A DNA stretch of 64,000 nucleotides from contig VXOG01000114.1 of the NCBI GenBank assembly GCA_009840165.1, forward strand, positions 40,430 to 104,429. Reading direction: 5' to 3'. Every line of letters begins with the position of its first letter. The first letter of the stretch is position 1. The position numbers and the translations under genes were made by a program. Under the pieces are notes generated by a model. It worked only from the letters and a program-made list of their open reading frames with translations. It ran no database searches and was not told the DNA's origin. Shown one piece after another: positions 7,827-16,271 of this stretch. This DNA comes from Chloroflexota bacterium (lineage in GTDB: Bacteria > Chloroflexota > Dehalococcoidia > Lucifugimonadales > UBA3495).

Positions 7827-8840
7827 ATGTTAGAGATTAATTGGAACGAAGGGGTAGTTAATGACCCTGTTATATTGGCTGATTACATAGAGCTTACTAT
7901 CGCAATTGATAGTGAGCATGAGGGTATGGTATTCACTCATGCCGACTTCGTAAACGCTGTCCAGGAGGCTCCCTACAATGATATCGAGGATTCCTTCCTA
8001 GAAGGGGATGAGGTGGACGAAACAAAATGTCATTTCGAGGATGCGTTGTCATTGATAGAACGACGTCGCCAGTGGCTGGGATCCCTGCACCCTTTTGTGG
8101 TAGATGGCGATGAAGTAAGACTCGCGCCAGGATCTGACCGAGATGAATGGACGCCTTACGTATTTTTGCTTGCTTGCTCACATTATGCTTCAATAACCGG
8201 TAAAGGGCCAAGGCTCGAAACGGAGTTTGAAAAAATCTGCAAAGAGGCAATGAAGGCACTCTTTAGCGAGTCGGCAGATGTCTTTCTGTTCAGTCAATTT
8301 AGCCACGACAGAGCAAAGCTGGGACGCTCAGCACGGGAGGCTGTCAAAAATTTGGCGGCAATGCTAAATACTAGTATGGTGAGGCCTGAAGAAGAGATCC
8401 CGACAGGTCCAAATGAATTTGGGATTGACATAATTGCCATTGATGCGCTGGATGACCGCCTCGGCTATCCTTTCTTTGCGTTTGCGCAGTGTACTGTATC
8501 CCAGTCCTCACGGGAATGGGGGCGTAAGAATAGTGAAGCGCGGGCTGACCATGGTCTAGCTGCGTACATACTCCTCAACGTGCAGCATTCTAATTTTTTG
8601 TTCATACCACATCTTCCCAGAGAAGATTTTGACACACTAGACGAAAGCGTGCTACCGCATGAAATTAGCAACTGCGTATTTTGTGACCGCTACAGAATAT
8701 GCAAAGCACTTCATCGCCTAGCGTACTTTAGGGACGGTGAACCGCGACGTTTCATCGCGGAAATCATCGACGCTTTCCTTGACTCCTACGGTGCTAAATT
8801 GTGTTCTGATAGCCTAAGCGATTTTACACCAACCGCATAA
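7827..8840 (+). CDS. Candidate PD-(D/E)XK-like restriction endonuclease
   Basis: A 337-residue soluble protein. The region around residues 195-235 reads FGIDIIAI, about 13 residues, then FAFAQCTVSQSSREWGRK. This fits defence nucleases with a GxDxxA strand followed by QCxxGxxW-K, where Asp, Gln and the displaced Lys form a PD-(D/E)XK-type site. Near the C-terminus CVFCDRYRICKAL is another recurrent motif of such proteins. Low-GC codon use stands out against the metabolic genes. Placed directly after the methyltransferase and ParB-like genes, it is the best candidate for the cognate endonuclease, competing with the HNH protein at 9382. Confidence 0.5.
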   Translation: MLEINWNEGVVNDPVILADYIELTIAIDSEHEGMVFTHADFVNAVQEAPYNDIEDSFLEGDEVDETKCHFEDALSLIERRRQWLGSLHPFVVDGDEVRLAPGSDRDEWTPYVFLLACSHYASITGKGPRLETEFEKICKEAMKALFSESADVFLFSQFSHDRAKLGRSAREAVKNLAAMLNTSMVRPEEEIPTGPNEFGIDIIAIDALDDRLGYPFFAFAQCTVSQSSREWGRKNSEARADHGLAAYILLNVQHSNFLFIPHLPREDFDTLDESVLPHEISNCVFCDRYRICKALHRLAYFRDGEPRRFIAEIIDAFLDSYGAKLCSDSLSDFTPTA

Positions 8841-8898
8841 CGCTGCTGATTGCCTCATCTCATGCTTTGCTCTGGCGTTTGGGAGAGGATTACCCACC

Positions 8899-9357
8899 AT
8901 GCCACGTGCTAAAACCACACTCATGCCACTTCCGCCAGCACCGCCAGCAACTTCGCCTGCGGTACGCTCTTCAATGGTTGGCAACCGTTCGGCTAACACG
9001 CGCCCCGAACAGTCCATGCGGGATGCTTTGACCGCTTTGGGCCTCGACCATTTCGTCCTACATCCTGCATTGCCGGGAAAGCCCGATATAACCTTCTACG
9101 CGGAAAAAGTCGCCGTGTTCGTCCATGGCTGCTACTGGCATCGCTGCCCTCACTGCTCTCCGCATTTCCCATCCACAAATCAAGATTATTGGACAGCGAA
9201 ATTTGCCCGAAACCGAGCTAGGGACAAGCGTAATACCACTGCTCTGAAGGAATTAGGGTGGCTTGTCGTAGTCGTATGGGAATGCAAAGTTCGCAAAAAC
9301 CCTAAACAGCAAGCTCGCCGTGTCCAGTCTTGGATGTTGAAGAGAGAACAGTGCTGA
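8899..9357 (+). CDS. vsr: Very short patch repair endonuclease (Vsr), first copy
   Basis: A 152-residue Vsr protein. After a 35-residue Pro-rich leader come NTRPEQSMRDALTALGL, then LPGKPDITFYAEKVAVFVHGCYWHRCPHC, containing the catalytic Asp (PGKPDI) and the zinc-binding HGCYWHRC centre, then WTAKFARNRARDKRNTTALKELGW and VVVVWECKV. Vsr nicks 5' of the T in T:G mismatches formed by deamination of 5-methylcytosine. It follows the C5 methyltransferase cluster, the usual genetic setting. The Pro-rich leader may be over-extended; an internal start at the second Met (MVGNRSANTRPE) is possible. Confidence 0.9.
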   Translation: MPRAKTTLMPLPPAPPATSPAVRSSMVGNRSANTRPEQSMRDALTALGLDHFVLHPALPGKPDITFYAEKVAVFVHGCYWHRCPHCSPHFPSTNQDYWTAKFARNRARDKRNTTALKELGWLVVVVWECKVRKNPKQQARRVQSWMLKREQC

Positions 9358-9381
9358 TGGGGCTTGGAAGAGTCAACGACA

Positions 9382-10152
9382 ATGATTACCAGAGCCAACT
9401 GGACGCGCGAGCAATTGCTGGTGGCGTTTGCGTTGTATTGTCGGATGCCGTTTGGCAAGATTAGCTCGCGGCACCCCGACATCATACGGGTCGCTGCCGC
9501 CATCGGGCGGACGCCGGCGGCGCTATCTATGAAGATGGGCAACCTCGCTAGCTTGGACCCGGCTATCACATCAACGGGGCGCAGCGGACTGCGGGCTGCG
9601 TCCGCCAACGACCGGGCGATGTGGGATGAGATGACTAGCGATTGGGAACGCTTTGCCGTCGAATGCGAACAGGCCCTGCTAGCGACGGAGGCGATGCCGG
9701 AGCCTACTGTTGAACCAGTCATTCCTGACTATGACGACTTACCCATTGGTGAAGATCGGGTTGTGCGGGCTACTACCCGCATCGGGCAGAGGTTCTTCCG
9801 TGCGGCGGTGATGAGCGCCTACAACGAGCAATGCTGTGTCACCGGGCTGGCGGTCCCCACGTTGCTGCAAGCCAGCCACATCGTACCGTGGCAACACGAC
9901 AGCGCGAACCGGACGAATCCCCGCAACGGCCTTTTGTTGTCAGTGCTACACCACAAAGCGTTTGACGTCGGGCTGTTCACCATCAGAGACGATATGACCG
10001 TCCATGTGTCACGTGAGCATACCGCTGTCGGCGGCGAGTTTTTCACATCCGCCATAGGTTCTTACGATGGGCGACCGATTCAGCTACCGGAAAAATTCGC
10101 GCCTCATCGGGATTTCCTCGCCTACCACCGGGAGTATATCTTTCAAGGGTGA
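9382..10152 (+). CDS. HNH restriction endonuclease
   Basis: A 256-residue protein in two parts. The N-terminus (ANWTREQLLVAFALYCRMPFG, then HPDIIRVAAAIGRTPAALSMKMGNLASLDP) is a helix-turn-helix-like DNA-binding region common to a family of HNH endonucleases. The C-terminal half has RFFRAAVMSAYNEQCCVTG, then LLQASHIVPW with the catalytic His, NPRNGLLLSVLHHKAFD, and GxxFT-type strands. A TTG 18 bases upstream is also open; ATG at 9382 is chosen. It lies between two vsr genes, the genetic neighbourhood of 5-methylcytosine restriction systems, and is a strong candidate for the cleaving subunit. Confidence 0.85.
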   Translation: MITRANWTREQLLVAFALYCRMPFGKISSRHPDIIRVAAAIGRTPAALSMKMGNLASLDPAITSTGRSGLRAASANDRAMWDEMTSDWERFAVECEQALLATEAMPEPTVEPVIPDYDDLPIGEDRVVRATTRIGQRFFRAAVMSAYNEQCCVTGLAVPTLLQASHIVPWQHDSANRTNPRNGLLLSVLHHKAFDVGLFTIRDDMTVHVSREHTAVGGEFFTSAIGSYDGRPIQLPEKFAPHRDFLAYHREYIFQG

Positions 10153-10162
10153 GTAGCCGTTT

Positions 10163-10591
10163 ATGTCCCGCATCCGCGGCGGGAACACCAAGCCGGAGCG
10201 GTTGGTGCGTTCGATGTTGCACAGTATGGGCTACCGATTCCGACTGCACCGGAAAGACCTGCCGGGTCGGCCCGACATTGTTCTGCCGGGCCGACGCACG
10301 GTCGTACTAGTACACGGCTGCTATTGGCATCGTCACCCCGGTTGCAGATTCGCTTACACTCCAAAGAGCAATATCGATTTCTGGAACGCCAAATTCGCAG
10401 AGAATGTCAAACGAGACCAGCGCCAGTACAATCAGCTGCGCGAACTCGGTTGGGCCGTCATCACAGTGTGGGAGTGTGAAACCAAAGAGTTGACAACACT
10501 TGCCGAACGGTTGAGCAGTGAGATACCGGCGCCTAGTGGGCCACCGGGCTGGGGGACCAGCCGCAGTAGCGGGGATACTGCGAGCAGATGA
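10163..10591 (+). CDS. vsr: Very short patch repair endonuclease (Vsr), second copy
   Basis: A 142-residue Vsr with the canonical start SRIRGGNTKPERLVRSMLHSMGYRF, LPGRPDIVLPGRRTVVLVHGCYWHRHPGC (catalytic Asp and zinc site), FWNAKFAENVKRDQRQYNQLRELGW and VITVWECE. It is a more classical Vsr than the copy at 8899, lacking the Pro-rich leader. The two copies differ throughout, so they are not a recent duplication. The C-terminal 30 residues (SGPPGWGTSRSSGDTASR) look like read-through beyond the domain. The 204 bp after it hold no clear gene. Confidence 0.9.
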   Translation: MSRIRGGNTKPERLVRSMLHSMGYRFRLHRKDLPGRPDIVLPGRRTVVLVHGCYWHRHPGCRFAYTPKSNIDFWNAKFAENVKRDQRQYNQLRELGWAVITVWECETKELTTLAERLSSEIPAPSGPPGWGTSRSSGDTASR

Positions 10592-10795
10592 GCTCCGGGT
10601 AGGAGCGCTGACCGGCGGCTTCAAGGCCCTCGCCGACACACGCCGCGCCATGGCCACTGTGCAGGCTATCGTCCACTGGAACCGGAAAAGTTCAGAGCCG
10701 CAGTACCGAGACCGCTACCGCTGCGATTCCTGGGAGGTGGTGGTTCCGGAGTTGGTATTCGAGCGTTGACGCCGTAGCTCAGGTAATAGCCTTTG

Positions 10796-12400
10796 TCATG
10801 AACGATGGTCGTGTTCGCCCTCAGGGGCGCCCCAGCCGCCGCCGCCGGGCGTGCGGATGCTGAGGATGTCGCCGGCCTCCACGTCCAGGGTCTCCTTGCC
10901 GGCGAGGTGGACCTCCTCGTAGCCGCCCTTGAGCAGGACGTTCTCGCCGTGGTGGCCGTGGTGTCCGCCGTGGTAGCCGGGGGGCGCGTAGCGGCGACGC
11001 TCGGACAGCACGGTAACGCGGGCGGGGCTGAGGAACTCGACGTCGCGGATGAGGCCGTCGCCGCCCCGATGCAGGCCGTCGCCGCCGGATCCACGGCGCA
11101 GGGCGTAGCGGCGCAGGCGCAATGGGAAGGCAAACTCCAGGGCCTCGACCGGCGTGTTCATGGTGTTGGTCATGTGGGTGTGGATGCCGGAGATGCCGTC
11201 CTTGTCGGGGCGCGCGCCCATGCCGCCGCCGATGGTCTCGTAATAGACGTAGGGTTTGTCGCGGGAAATGTCGTGGCCGCCCACGATCATGTTGTTCATG
11301 GTGCCCTGGGACGAAGCGGGAATCTTGTCGGGCATGGCTTGGCTCATGGCGGCGAGCAGCACGTCGGTGATGCGCTGGGATGTTTCCACGTTGCCACCCG
11401 CCACGCCGCGCTGGGGCAGCGGATCGACGAGGCTGCCGCGTGGAGTTATGACCTCAACGGGACGCAGGCAACCCTGGTTGGCGGGAGCCTCGTCGCCGAC
11501 GACACAGCGGACGACATAGAGGCTGGCGGAGACGGTGACGGCGCGGGGCGCGTTGATGCAGCCGGGCCGGTGGTCGGCGGTGCCGGTGAAGTCGATGGTA
11601 AGTCGGTCGCCGGCGACGGTTACGGCAACGCTGATGGCGACGGGTTCGTCGGTCTGGCCGTCGTCGTCCATGTAGTCGGTGACACGGTAGGTTCCGTCGG
11701 GGATCTCGGTGATGCGGCGGCGGGTGAGACGCTCGGAGTAGTCGAGCAGCGCGTCCATGTGCTCGTGGGTCTCCGCCAGGCCGTAGCGCTGGGCGATTTC
11801 GGTGAGGCGTATGTCGCCAACGCGGATGGACGCAATCTGGGCGGCGAGGTCACCCTGGCGGTCGTCGGGGGTGCGGGAGTTGCGGCAGATTAACGCGATG
11901 AGCTCCTGGTTGATGCGGCCGGCATCGGAGAGCTTGAGGGGCGGGATGATCATGCCCTCCTGGTAGAGCTCGGTGGACAGGGGCATGGAGCCGGGGGCCA
12001 TGCCGCCGACGTCGGAGTGGTGGCCCCGGTTGCTGACGTAGCCGATGAGTTCCTGGCCGCCGTCGGAGTCAATATATGCTGGGGCAACCAGGGTGATGTC
12101 GGGCAGGTGGGAGCCGCCGAGGTAGGGATCGTTGAGGATGATGATGTCGCCGGGTTGGAGGCCGTCGGGGAAGGTGCTGAGGGCTGCCTGTACCGAGGCC
12201 GGCATGGCCCCCAAATGCACCGGCTGGTGCGCGGCCTGCGCCACCATTTCGGCGGCGGGATTGAACAGGGCGCAGGAAAAGTCCTGCCGCTCCTTCATGT
12301 TGGTGGAGTAGCTGGTGCGCTGGAGCGCCACGCCCATCTCCTCGGAGACGGAGATGAACATGTTCTTGAAAACTTCCAGGCTGATGGCGTCAACTGGCAT
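10796..12400 (-). CDS. hyuB: Hydantoinase B / oxoprolinase beta subunit
   Basis: A 534-residue HyuB-family protein, close to the usual 550-600. The start DAISLEVFKNMFISVSEEM and STNMKERQDFSCALF are typical, with LNDPYLGGSHLPDI and ISDVGG-like YVSNRGHHSDVGG further in, and a C-terminal GGGGWG. With HyuA it forms an ATP-dependent enzyme opening cyclic imides such as hydantoins, 5-oxoproline or N-methylhydantoin. Its partner hyuA is on the same strand at 14256-16265, but a deacetylase and a toxin-antitoxin pair lie between. The substrate cannot be told from sequence. Confidence 0.93.
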   Translation of the reverse strand: MPVDAISLEVFKNMFISVSEEMGVALQRTSYSTNMKERQDFSCALFNPAAEMVAQAAHQPVHLGAMPASVQAALSTFPDGLQPGDIIILNDPYLGGSHLPDITLVAPAYIDSDGGQELIGYVSNRGHHSDVGGMAPGSMPLSTELYQEGMIIPPLKLSDAGRINQELIALICRNSRTPDDRQGDLAAQIASIRVGDIRLTEIAQRYGLAETHEHMDALLDYSERLTRRRITEIPDGTYRVTDYMDDDGQTDEPVAISVAVTVAGDRLTIDFTGTADHRPGCINAPRAVTVSASLYVVRCVVGDEAPANQGCLRPVEVITPRGSLVDPLPQRGVAGGNVETSQRITDVLLAAMSQAMPDKIPASSQGTMNNMIVGGHDISRDKPYVYYETIGGGMGARPDKDGISGIHTHMTNTMNTPVEALEFAFPLRLRRYALRRGSGGDGLHRGGDGLIRDVEFLSPARVTVLSERRRYAPPGYHGGHHGHHGENVLLKGGYEEVHLAGKETLDVEAGDILSIRTPGGGGWGAPEGEHDHRS

Positions 12401-12423
12401 GGTGGCTAAGGCTCCTCGCTGGT

Positions 12424-12729
12424 TCAGGGAATCAGGCGGATTTCTTCCAGAATTATGGTGCGGTCATCCTCAACTATGGAATAGAGGATTTCGATCAGGC
12501 TGGAGCCGCGCGGGGCGTGTGGCAAACGAAGTACCCTGAAATTCGGTGGCTGACCGGCTGCCTGACTCCCGAAAAAAGGCATCGTGGGTAGCACATCGCC
12601 GGTGAAATACTCCACTTGAGCAGGATGTACCATAGGGTTGAGCCAGCCGGCCGCGACACCCGCGCTCCAGTCGGAGTGAAACTCGGCGCTCCGAATAATC
12701 CGGTAAGGTTCATTTGCTCCCGGCAGCAT
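12424..12729 (-). CDS. Putative toxin of a Panacea-type toxin-antitoxin pair
   Basis: A 101-residue protein whose ATG overlaps the last base of the upstream Panacea gene (TAATG), so translation is coupled. The C-terminal half, LRLPHAPRGSSLIEILYSIVEDDRTIILEEIRLI, has the strand pattern of RelE/ParE-like toxins; the N-terminal half, with YRIIRSAEFHSDWSAG, also fits a toxin fold. Panacea-domain antitoxins are known to neutralise many unrelated toxins encoded next to them, so partnership is inferred from context. I do not recognise the toxin family by name. Confidence 0.6.
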   Translation of the reverse strand: MLPGANEPYRIIRSAEFHSDWSAGVAAGWLNPMVHPAQVEYFTGDVLPTMPFFGSQAAGQPPNFRVLRLPHAPRGSSLIEILYSIVEDDRTIILEEIRLIP

Positions 12730-13322
12730 TAACCGCTGCCTGCACTGCCAACGGGGTCAGCAGGCGCTCCTGCGGCAGCGCGGCGTTTGGCAATCTCCTT
12801 GACGTGGCGGATTGAGTTCTGGCTCAAAGGCGGGGCAGTCCAACCGGCCAAATCGTAGGACATGGGCTGCCCATCCTCGGTGGCGAGCCAGGCCGCTTCG
12901 TATTGGGAGTAGTCCTCAATGGCCGCCGCGCTGTAGTCGGCGAACCGCTCCATTTGAGCGTCCATTTCCTCCATTTCCTCGGCCGCCAGCATTTCCCGGT
13001 TGGCCGGCCGGTTGGTCAACAGGCCGTAGCGGTGGTAGCCTTGCGCGTGGCTGTCGCGCAGCACGGTGATGGCGCCGGACTGCTCCATTATCATGCGGGC
13101 CTGATACCAGTTTTCCGGGTACGGGCCATGCGGGAAATGAAGATAAGTGGCGCCGGTGATGGGCCTGCCCAGGAGCATGTAAACGGCGCAATCGGAGTAG
13201 TAGAGCAAGCGCGTCAGCTTGCTGACGCCGAAATGTGGGTCGTTCTCTGACCGTTCGCCAATGTAGAGAACTGCCTCAATGAACTTATCCATGTCCTGGG
13301 TGAAACTTGCCTGCTCAGTCAT
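12729..13322 (-). CDS. Panacea (SocA-like, DUF4065) domain antitoxin
   Basis: A 197-residue protein with the Panacea signature: VSKLTRLLYYSDCAVYMLLGRPITGATYLHFPHGPYPENWY near residues 35-75, that is KLxKLLYxxD, GxxItGxxYxxxxxGP. This domain is found in SocA and in GepA-like phage proteins, and in PanAT systems acts as a broadly usable antitoxin. The C-terminus has Ala/Gly/Pro-rich low complexity. The overlapping downstream gene at 12424 is the likely toxin. The pair sits inside an otherwise metabolic gene string (hyuA, deacetylase, hyuB), suggesting insertion. Confidence 0.8.
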   Translation of the reverse strand: MTEQASFTQDMDKFIEAVLYIGERSENDPHFGVSKLTRLLYYSDCAVYMLLGRPITGATYLHFPHGPYPENWYQARMIMEQSGAITVLRDSHAQGYHRYGLLTNRPANREMLAAEEMEEMDAQMERFADYSAAAIEDYSQYEAAWLATEDGQPMSYDLAGWTAPPLSQNSIRHVKEIAKRRAAAGAPADPVGSAGSG

Positions 13323-13446
13323 AATGACAACCCCGCTTCTTCCGGGCCATGAGATCGGTTTGTCCCGATCAATTCTAGGTTACATGCTACGGCTTGCCAA
13401 TGCACGGTGTCATTGGCAACCTGCGCCTCTAGGTGTTTTGGGCAGT

Positions 13447-14259
13447 CTAAAGTGTTGCCAGCAAATCCGTCCCGCCCGCCGGAATCGCCAACTGGTAGTA
13501 TTCGGCGCCCATGAGGCCGGCCATGATGTCCGCGGGTAGCTGGAAGAAAGGGCCGTCGTCGCTGATCTGGGTGCGGTGGCATTTCAGGGATGCGATCTTG
13601 GTAGCGACGTAGGGCGACACGTCCACGGCGGTGGTTACGTCCTCGTCGGGCGTGCCCAGGGAGTCGATGGCGTCCACCGCGAAGGGTGGCTCGATGCCCC
13701 GGTTGAGCATCTCCTGCCACCAGCGTTGGAACACGCCGCGTGGAAAACAGACGTAGTAGAGCAGCGGGGTGAAGCCGTCGGGATCGGAGGCGCGCTGCAC
13801 GGCAGCGGTGGCGTGGGCGCACATGGTCTTGTGGTCGGGGTGGCCGTAGCCGCCGCTGGGGTCGTGGGTCAGCACGACGTGGGGGTTTATCTCGGCGATG
13901 ATGCCAGTGAGCAGGCCGACGATGTGGTCGGAGTCGGCGTTGCAATATGCATTGGGGTGGTTGTTGGAATCCCAGCCGTCCATGCCGCTGTCTCGGTAGT
14001 CGAGGAAGCGCAGGTCGGTGATCCCTGTGATGGCCATGGCATTGCGGAGTTCCTGCTTGCGTACCTGCCAGAGGTTTTCGGGCGTGGCCAAGGTTGGGTC
14101 GCTAATCTCGCCGAGGTCGCCATTGGTGGCGCAGACCAGCGTAACGCGCGCGCCGCCAGCCGCCAGCATCGCCAGCAGGCCGCCTGAGGCAAAGCCCTCG
14201 TCGTCAGGATGAGCGAAACAGGCCAGGACGGAGAGGCGGGATATATCCGTTGCGGTCAC
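13447..14259 (-). CDS. PIG-L/LmbE family deacetylase
   Basis: A 270-residue zinc-dependent N-deacetylase-like protein. VLACFAHPDDEGFASGG carries the HPDD zinc/catalytic motif near residue 17, and THDPSGGYGHPDHKTMC near residue 130 the second His set. CATNGDLGEIS and RKQELRNAMAITG are typical of the family, which removes acetyl groups from GlcNAc-type substrates or acts in mycothiol-like and antibiotic pathways. Its start overlaps the end of hyuA by four bases (ATGA), so it is co-translated with the hydantoinase; a role in degrading amides together with HyuAB is inferred. Confidence 0.88.
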   Translation of the reverse strand: MTATDISRLSVLACFAHPDDEGFASGGLLAMLAAGGARVTLVCATNGDLGEISDPTLATPENLWQVRKQELRNAMAITGITDLRFLDYRDSGMDGWDSNNHPNAYCNADSDHIVGLLTGIIAEINPHVVLTHDPSGGYGHPDHKTMCAHATAAVQRASDPDGFTPLLYYVCFPRGVFQRWWQEMLNRGIEPPFAVDAIDSLGTPDEDVTTAVDVSPYVATKIASLKCHRTQISDDGPFFQLPADIMAGLMGAEYYQLAIPAGGTDLLATL

Positions 14260-16265
14260 GAGGCCGGCTCCAAAATCAGGTTGCCGTAGGGGTCGATCTC
14301 GCCGTTCCAGCCGGTCGGGACCACTATGGTCGTGTCCAGTTGCAACAGCAGGGCCGGCCCGGCGATGCGGTTGCCGGTTTGCAGTTGGTCGCGGTCGTAG
14401 AGCGTCGTGTTGACCGGGCCGCCGGCGAACACTACCTCGGCGGAACCGATGGCGGCATGGGCGGCGTCCGACTCTTGGGCCGATGCTGGCTCCAGCGCGG
14501 GTTTATCCACTGCCAGTTCCAGCTTGAGGCGCAGGTTGACCACCTCGATGGGCAGGTCGCGGTCGGCGTAACCGAACCGTTGCAGATGGGCCTCGTAGAA
14601 ATCGCCCGCGATGGAGTCGGTGAGGTTGCCCGGCGCGTCCATGGGCGGACAATCCACCGTAAGCTCGAAGGACTGCCCGACGTAACGCACATCGAGGAAC
14701 CGCCGGGGCGTCATGTCGTCGGCGGGCAGGGACTCGTCCAGCAATTCGGCGCGGGCCAGTTGCTCCATGCCGCGAAACTCGGTATCCAGGCGAGCCTGGT
14801 CGAGATCGTCGCCGCGCAGCATGACGGTGCGGGAATAGTCCTTGACTATGTCGGCGATGGCGACGCCCAGGGCGGACAGGATGCCCGGGTGTCCGGGAAC
14901 CAGCACGCGAGGGATGCCCAGCTCGGCGGCCAGCTCGCAGGCGTGCATGGGGCCAGCCCCGCCGAAGGGTATCAGCGTGAACTCGCGGGGGTCATAGCCT
15001 CGCTCCAGGGAAATGGCGCGGATGGCGCGCTCCATGTTGGAGTTGACGACGCGGATGATGCCCAGTGCCGTGTCGGTAGGGGACGCGCCGATGCCAGCAG
15101 CAAGGTCGGTCATCAAAGTCTCGGCACGCTGGCGGTCAAGGGTCATGCGGCCACCGAGGAAGCCGTCGGAGCGCAGGCGTCCCAGGGCGAGGTTGGCGTC
15201 GGTGACGGTGATACGGTCGCCGCGCCCGTAGCAGGCCGGGCCGGGATCCGCGCCGGCGGACTGGGGGCCGACAACCAGCGCGCCGCCGGCATCCACACGG
15301 GCGATGGATCCGCCGCCGGCGCCGACGGTGTGGATCTCGATCATCGGCACGCTGACCGGGTAGCCGCCCAGGTTAGCCGCCGTGGTCTCCTTGATGCGGC
15401 CGGGGCAGAGGGATACGTCGGTGGAGGTGCCGCCCATGTCCAGGGTGATGATGTCAGGGTAGCCGGCCTGGACGCCGGTGTAGAACGCGCCGACGACTCC
15501 GCCGGCGGGTCCGCTGAGGATAGTGCGGACGGGCTGCTCAGCGGCTAGGCTGGCGGTGATGCTGCCGCCGGAAGACTGCATGATGCGGAGGCCGCGTCCC
15601 AATACGGATTCCAGCTGGGTGAGATAGCGGGCCATCACCGGGCCGACATAGGAGTTGACGACGACGGTGCTGGCGCGCTCGTACTCGCGGAACTCCGGCA
15701 GGATTTTCGAGGAAATGGAAATGAACGGGCCGTTGGGTAGTTCGGCGAGACGTTGGGCCAGGGTTTCCTCGTGTATCGGGTTGAGGAAGGAGAAGAGGAA
15801 CGAAACCGCGATGCCATCGACCTCGGCCTCAGTGAGCAAGGACAGCAGAGCATCGACGGATTCGGGCGTGAGATCGTCGAGAATCGCGCCGGTGTAGTCG
15901 ATGCGCTCGGGCAGGCCGAAGCGGAGTTGCCAGGGAGACAACGGCGTGGGTCGTTCCATGGAGAGGTCGTAGAGGTCGGCGCGGTTCTGGCGTCCGATTT
16001 CCAGCACGTCCTCAAAGCCCAGGGTGGTCACCAGGGCAGTGCGGCCGCCCTTGCCCTCAAGCAGCGCGTTGGTGGCGACGGTGCTGCCGTGGATAAAATC
16101 GGTAGAGGCGATGTCAACGCTGGTTTCGCTGATGCCGGCGGTGATGCCCTGGGAAGGATCGGCGGGCGTCGAGGGGAGCTTGTGGACGGAGAGTCGTCCG
16201 TCCTCCAGGATGGCGATGTCGGTGAACGTGCCACCGACATCAATACCGACAATGGTGCGTGGCAT
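14256..16265 (-). CDS. hyuA: Hydantoinase A / oxoprolinase alpha subunit
   Basis: A 669-residue HyuA-family protein. VGIDVGGTFTDIAI at the start is the actin-like ATPase phosphate-1 loop, ITLDMGGTSTDVSL the second phosphate motif, and AISLERGYDPREFTLIPFGGAGPMHA the C-terminal ATPase signature. The family activates cyclic amides by phosphorylation for HyuB to open. Length fits the usual 650-700. A four-base overlap joins it to the deacetylase downstream, and the upstream coiled-coil gene ends six bases before its ATG, so transcription as one unit is likely. Confidence 0.94.
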   Translation of the reverse strand: MPRTIVGIDVGGTFTDIAILEDGRLSVHKLPSTPADPSQGITAGISETSVDIASTDFIHGSTVATNALLEGKGGRTALVTTLGFEDVLEIGRQNRADLYDLSMERPTPLSPWQLRFGLPERIDYTGAILDDLTPESVDALLSLLTEAEVDGIAVSFLFSFLNPIHEETLAQRLAELPNGPFISISSKILPEFREYERASTVVVNSYVGPVMARYLTQLESVLGRGLRIMQSSGGSITASLAAEQPVRTILSGPAGGVVGAFYTGVQAGYPDIITLDMGGTSTDVSLCPGRIKETTAANLGGYPVSVPMIEIHTVGAGGGSIARVDAGGALVVGPQSAGADPGPACYGRGDRITVTDANLALGRLRSDGFLGGRMTLDRQRAETLMTDLAAGIGASPTDTALGIIRVVNSNMERAIRAISLERGYDPREFTLIPFGGAGPMHACELAAELGIPRVLVPGHPGILSALGVAIADIVKDYSRTVMLRGDDLDQARLDTEFRGMEQLARAELLDESLPADDMTPRRFLDVRYVGQSFELTVDCPPMDAPGNLTDSIAGDFYEAHLQRFGYADRDLPIEVVNLRLKLELAVDKPALEPASAQESDAAHAAIGSAEVVFAGGPVNTTLYDRDQLQTGNRIAGPALLLQLDTTIVVPTGWNGEIDPYGNLILEPAS

Positions 16266-16271
16266 GTGGGT

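Noticed and set aside
10518..10769. 83-codon plus-strand frame after the second vsr gene
   Set aside because: It starts inside the vsr gene, has no ribosome site and no recognisable motif.
10805..11893. 362-codon plus-strand frame across hyuB
   Set aside because: It runs antisense to a clear HyuB protein and consists of Val/Gly/Ala-rich shadow sequence with no motif.
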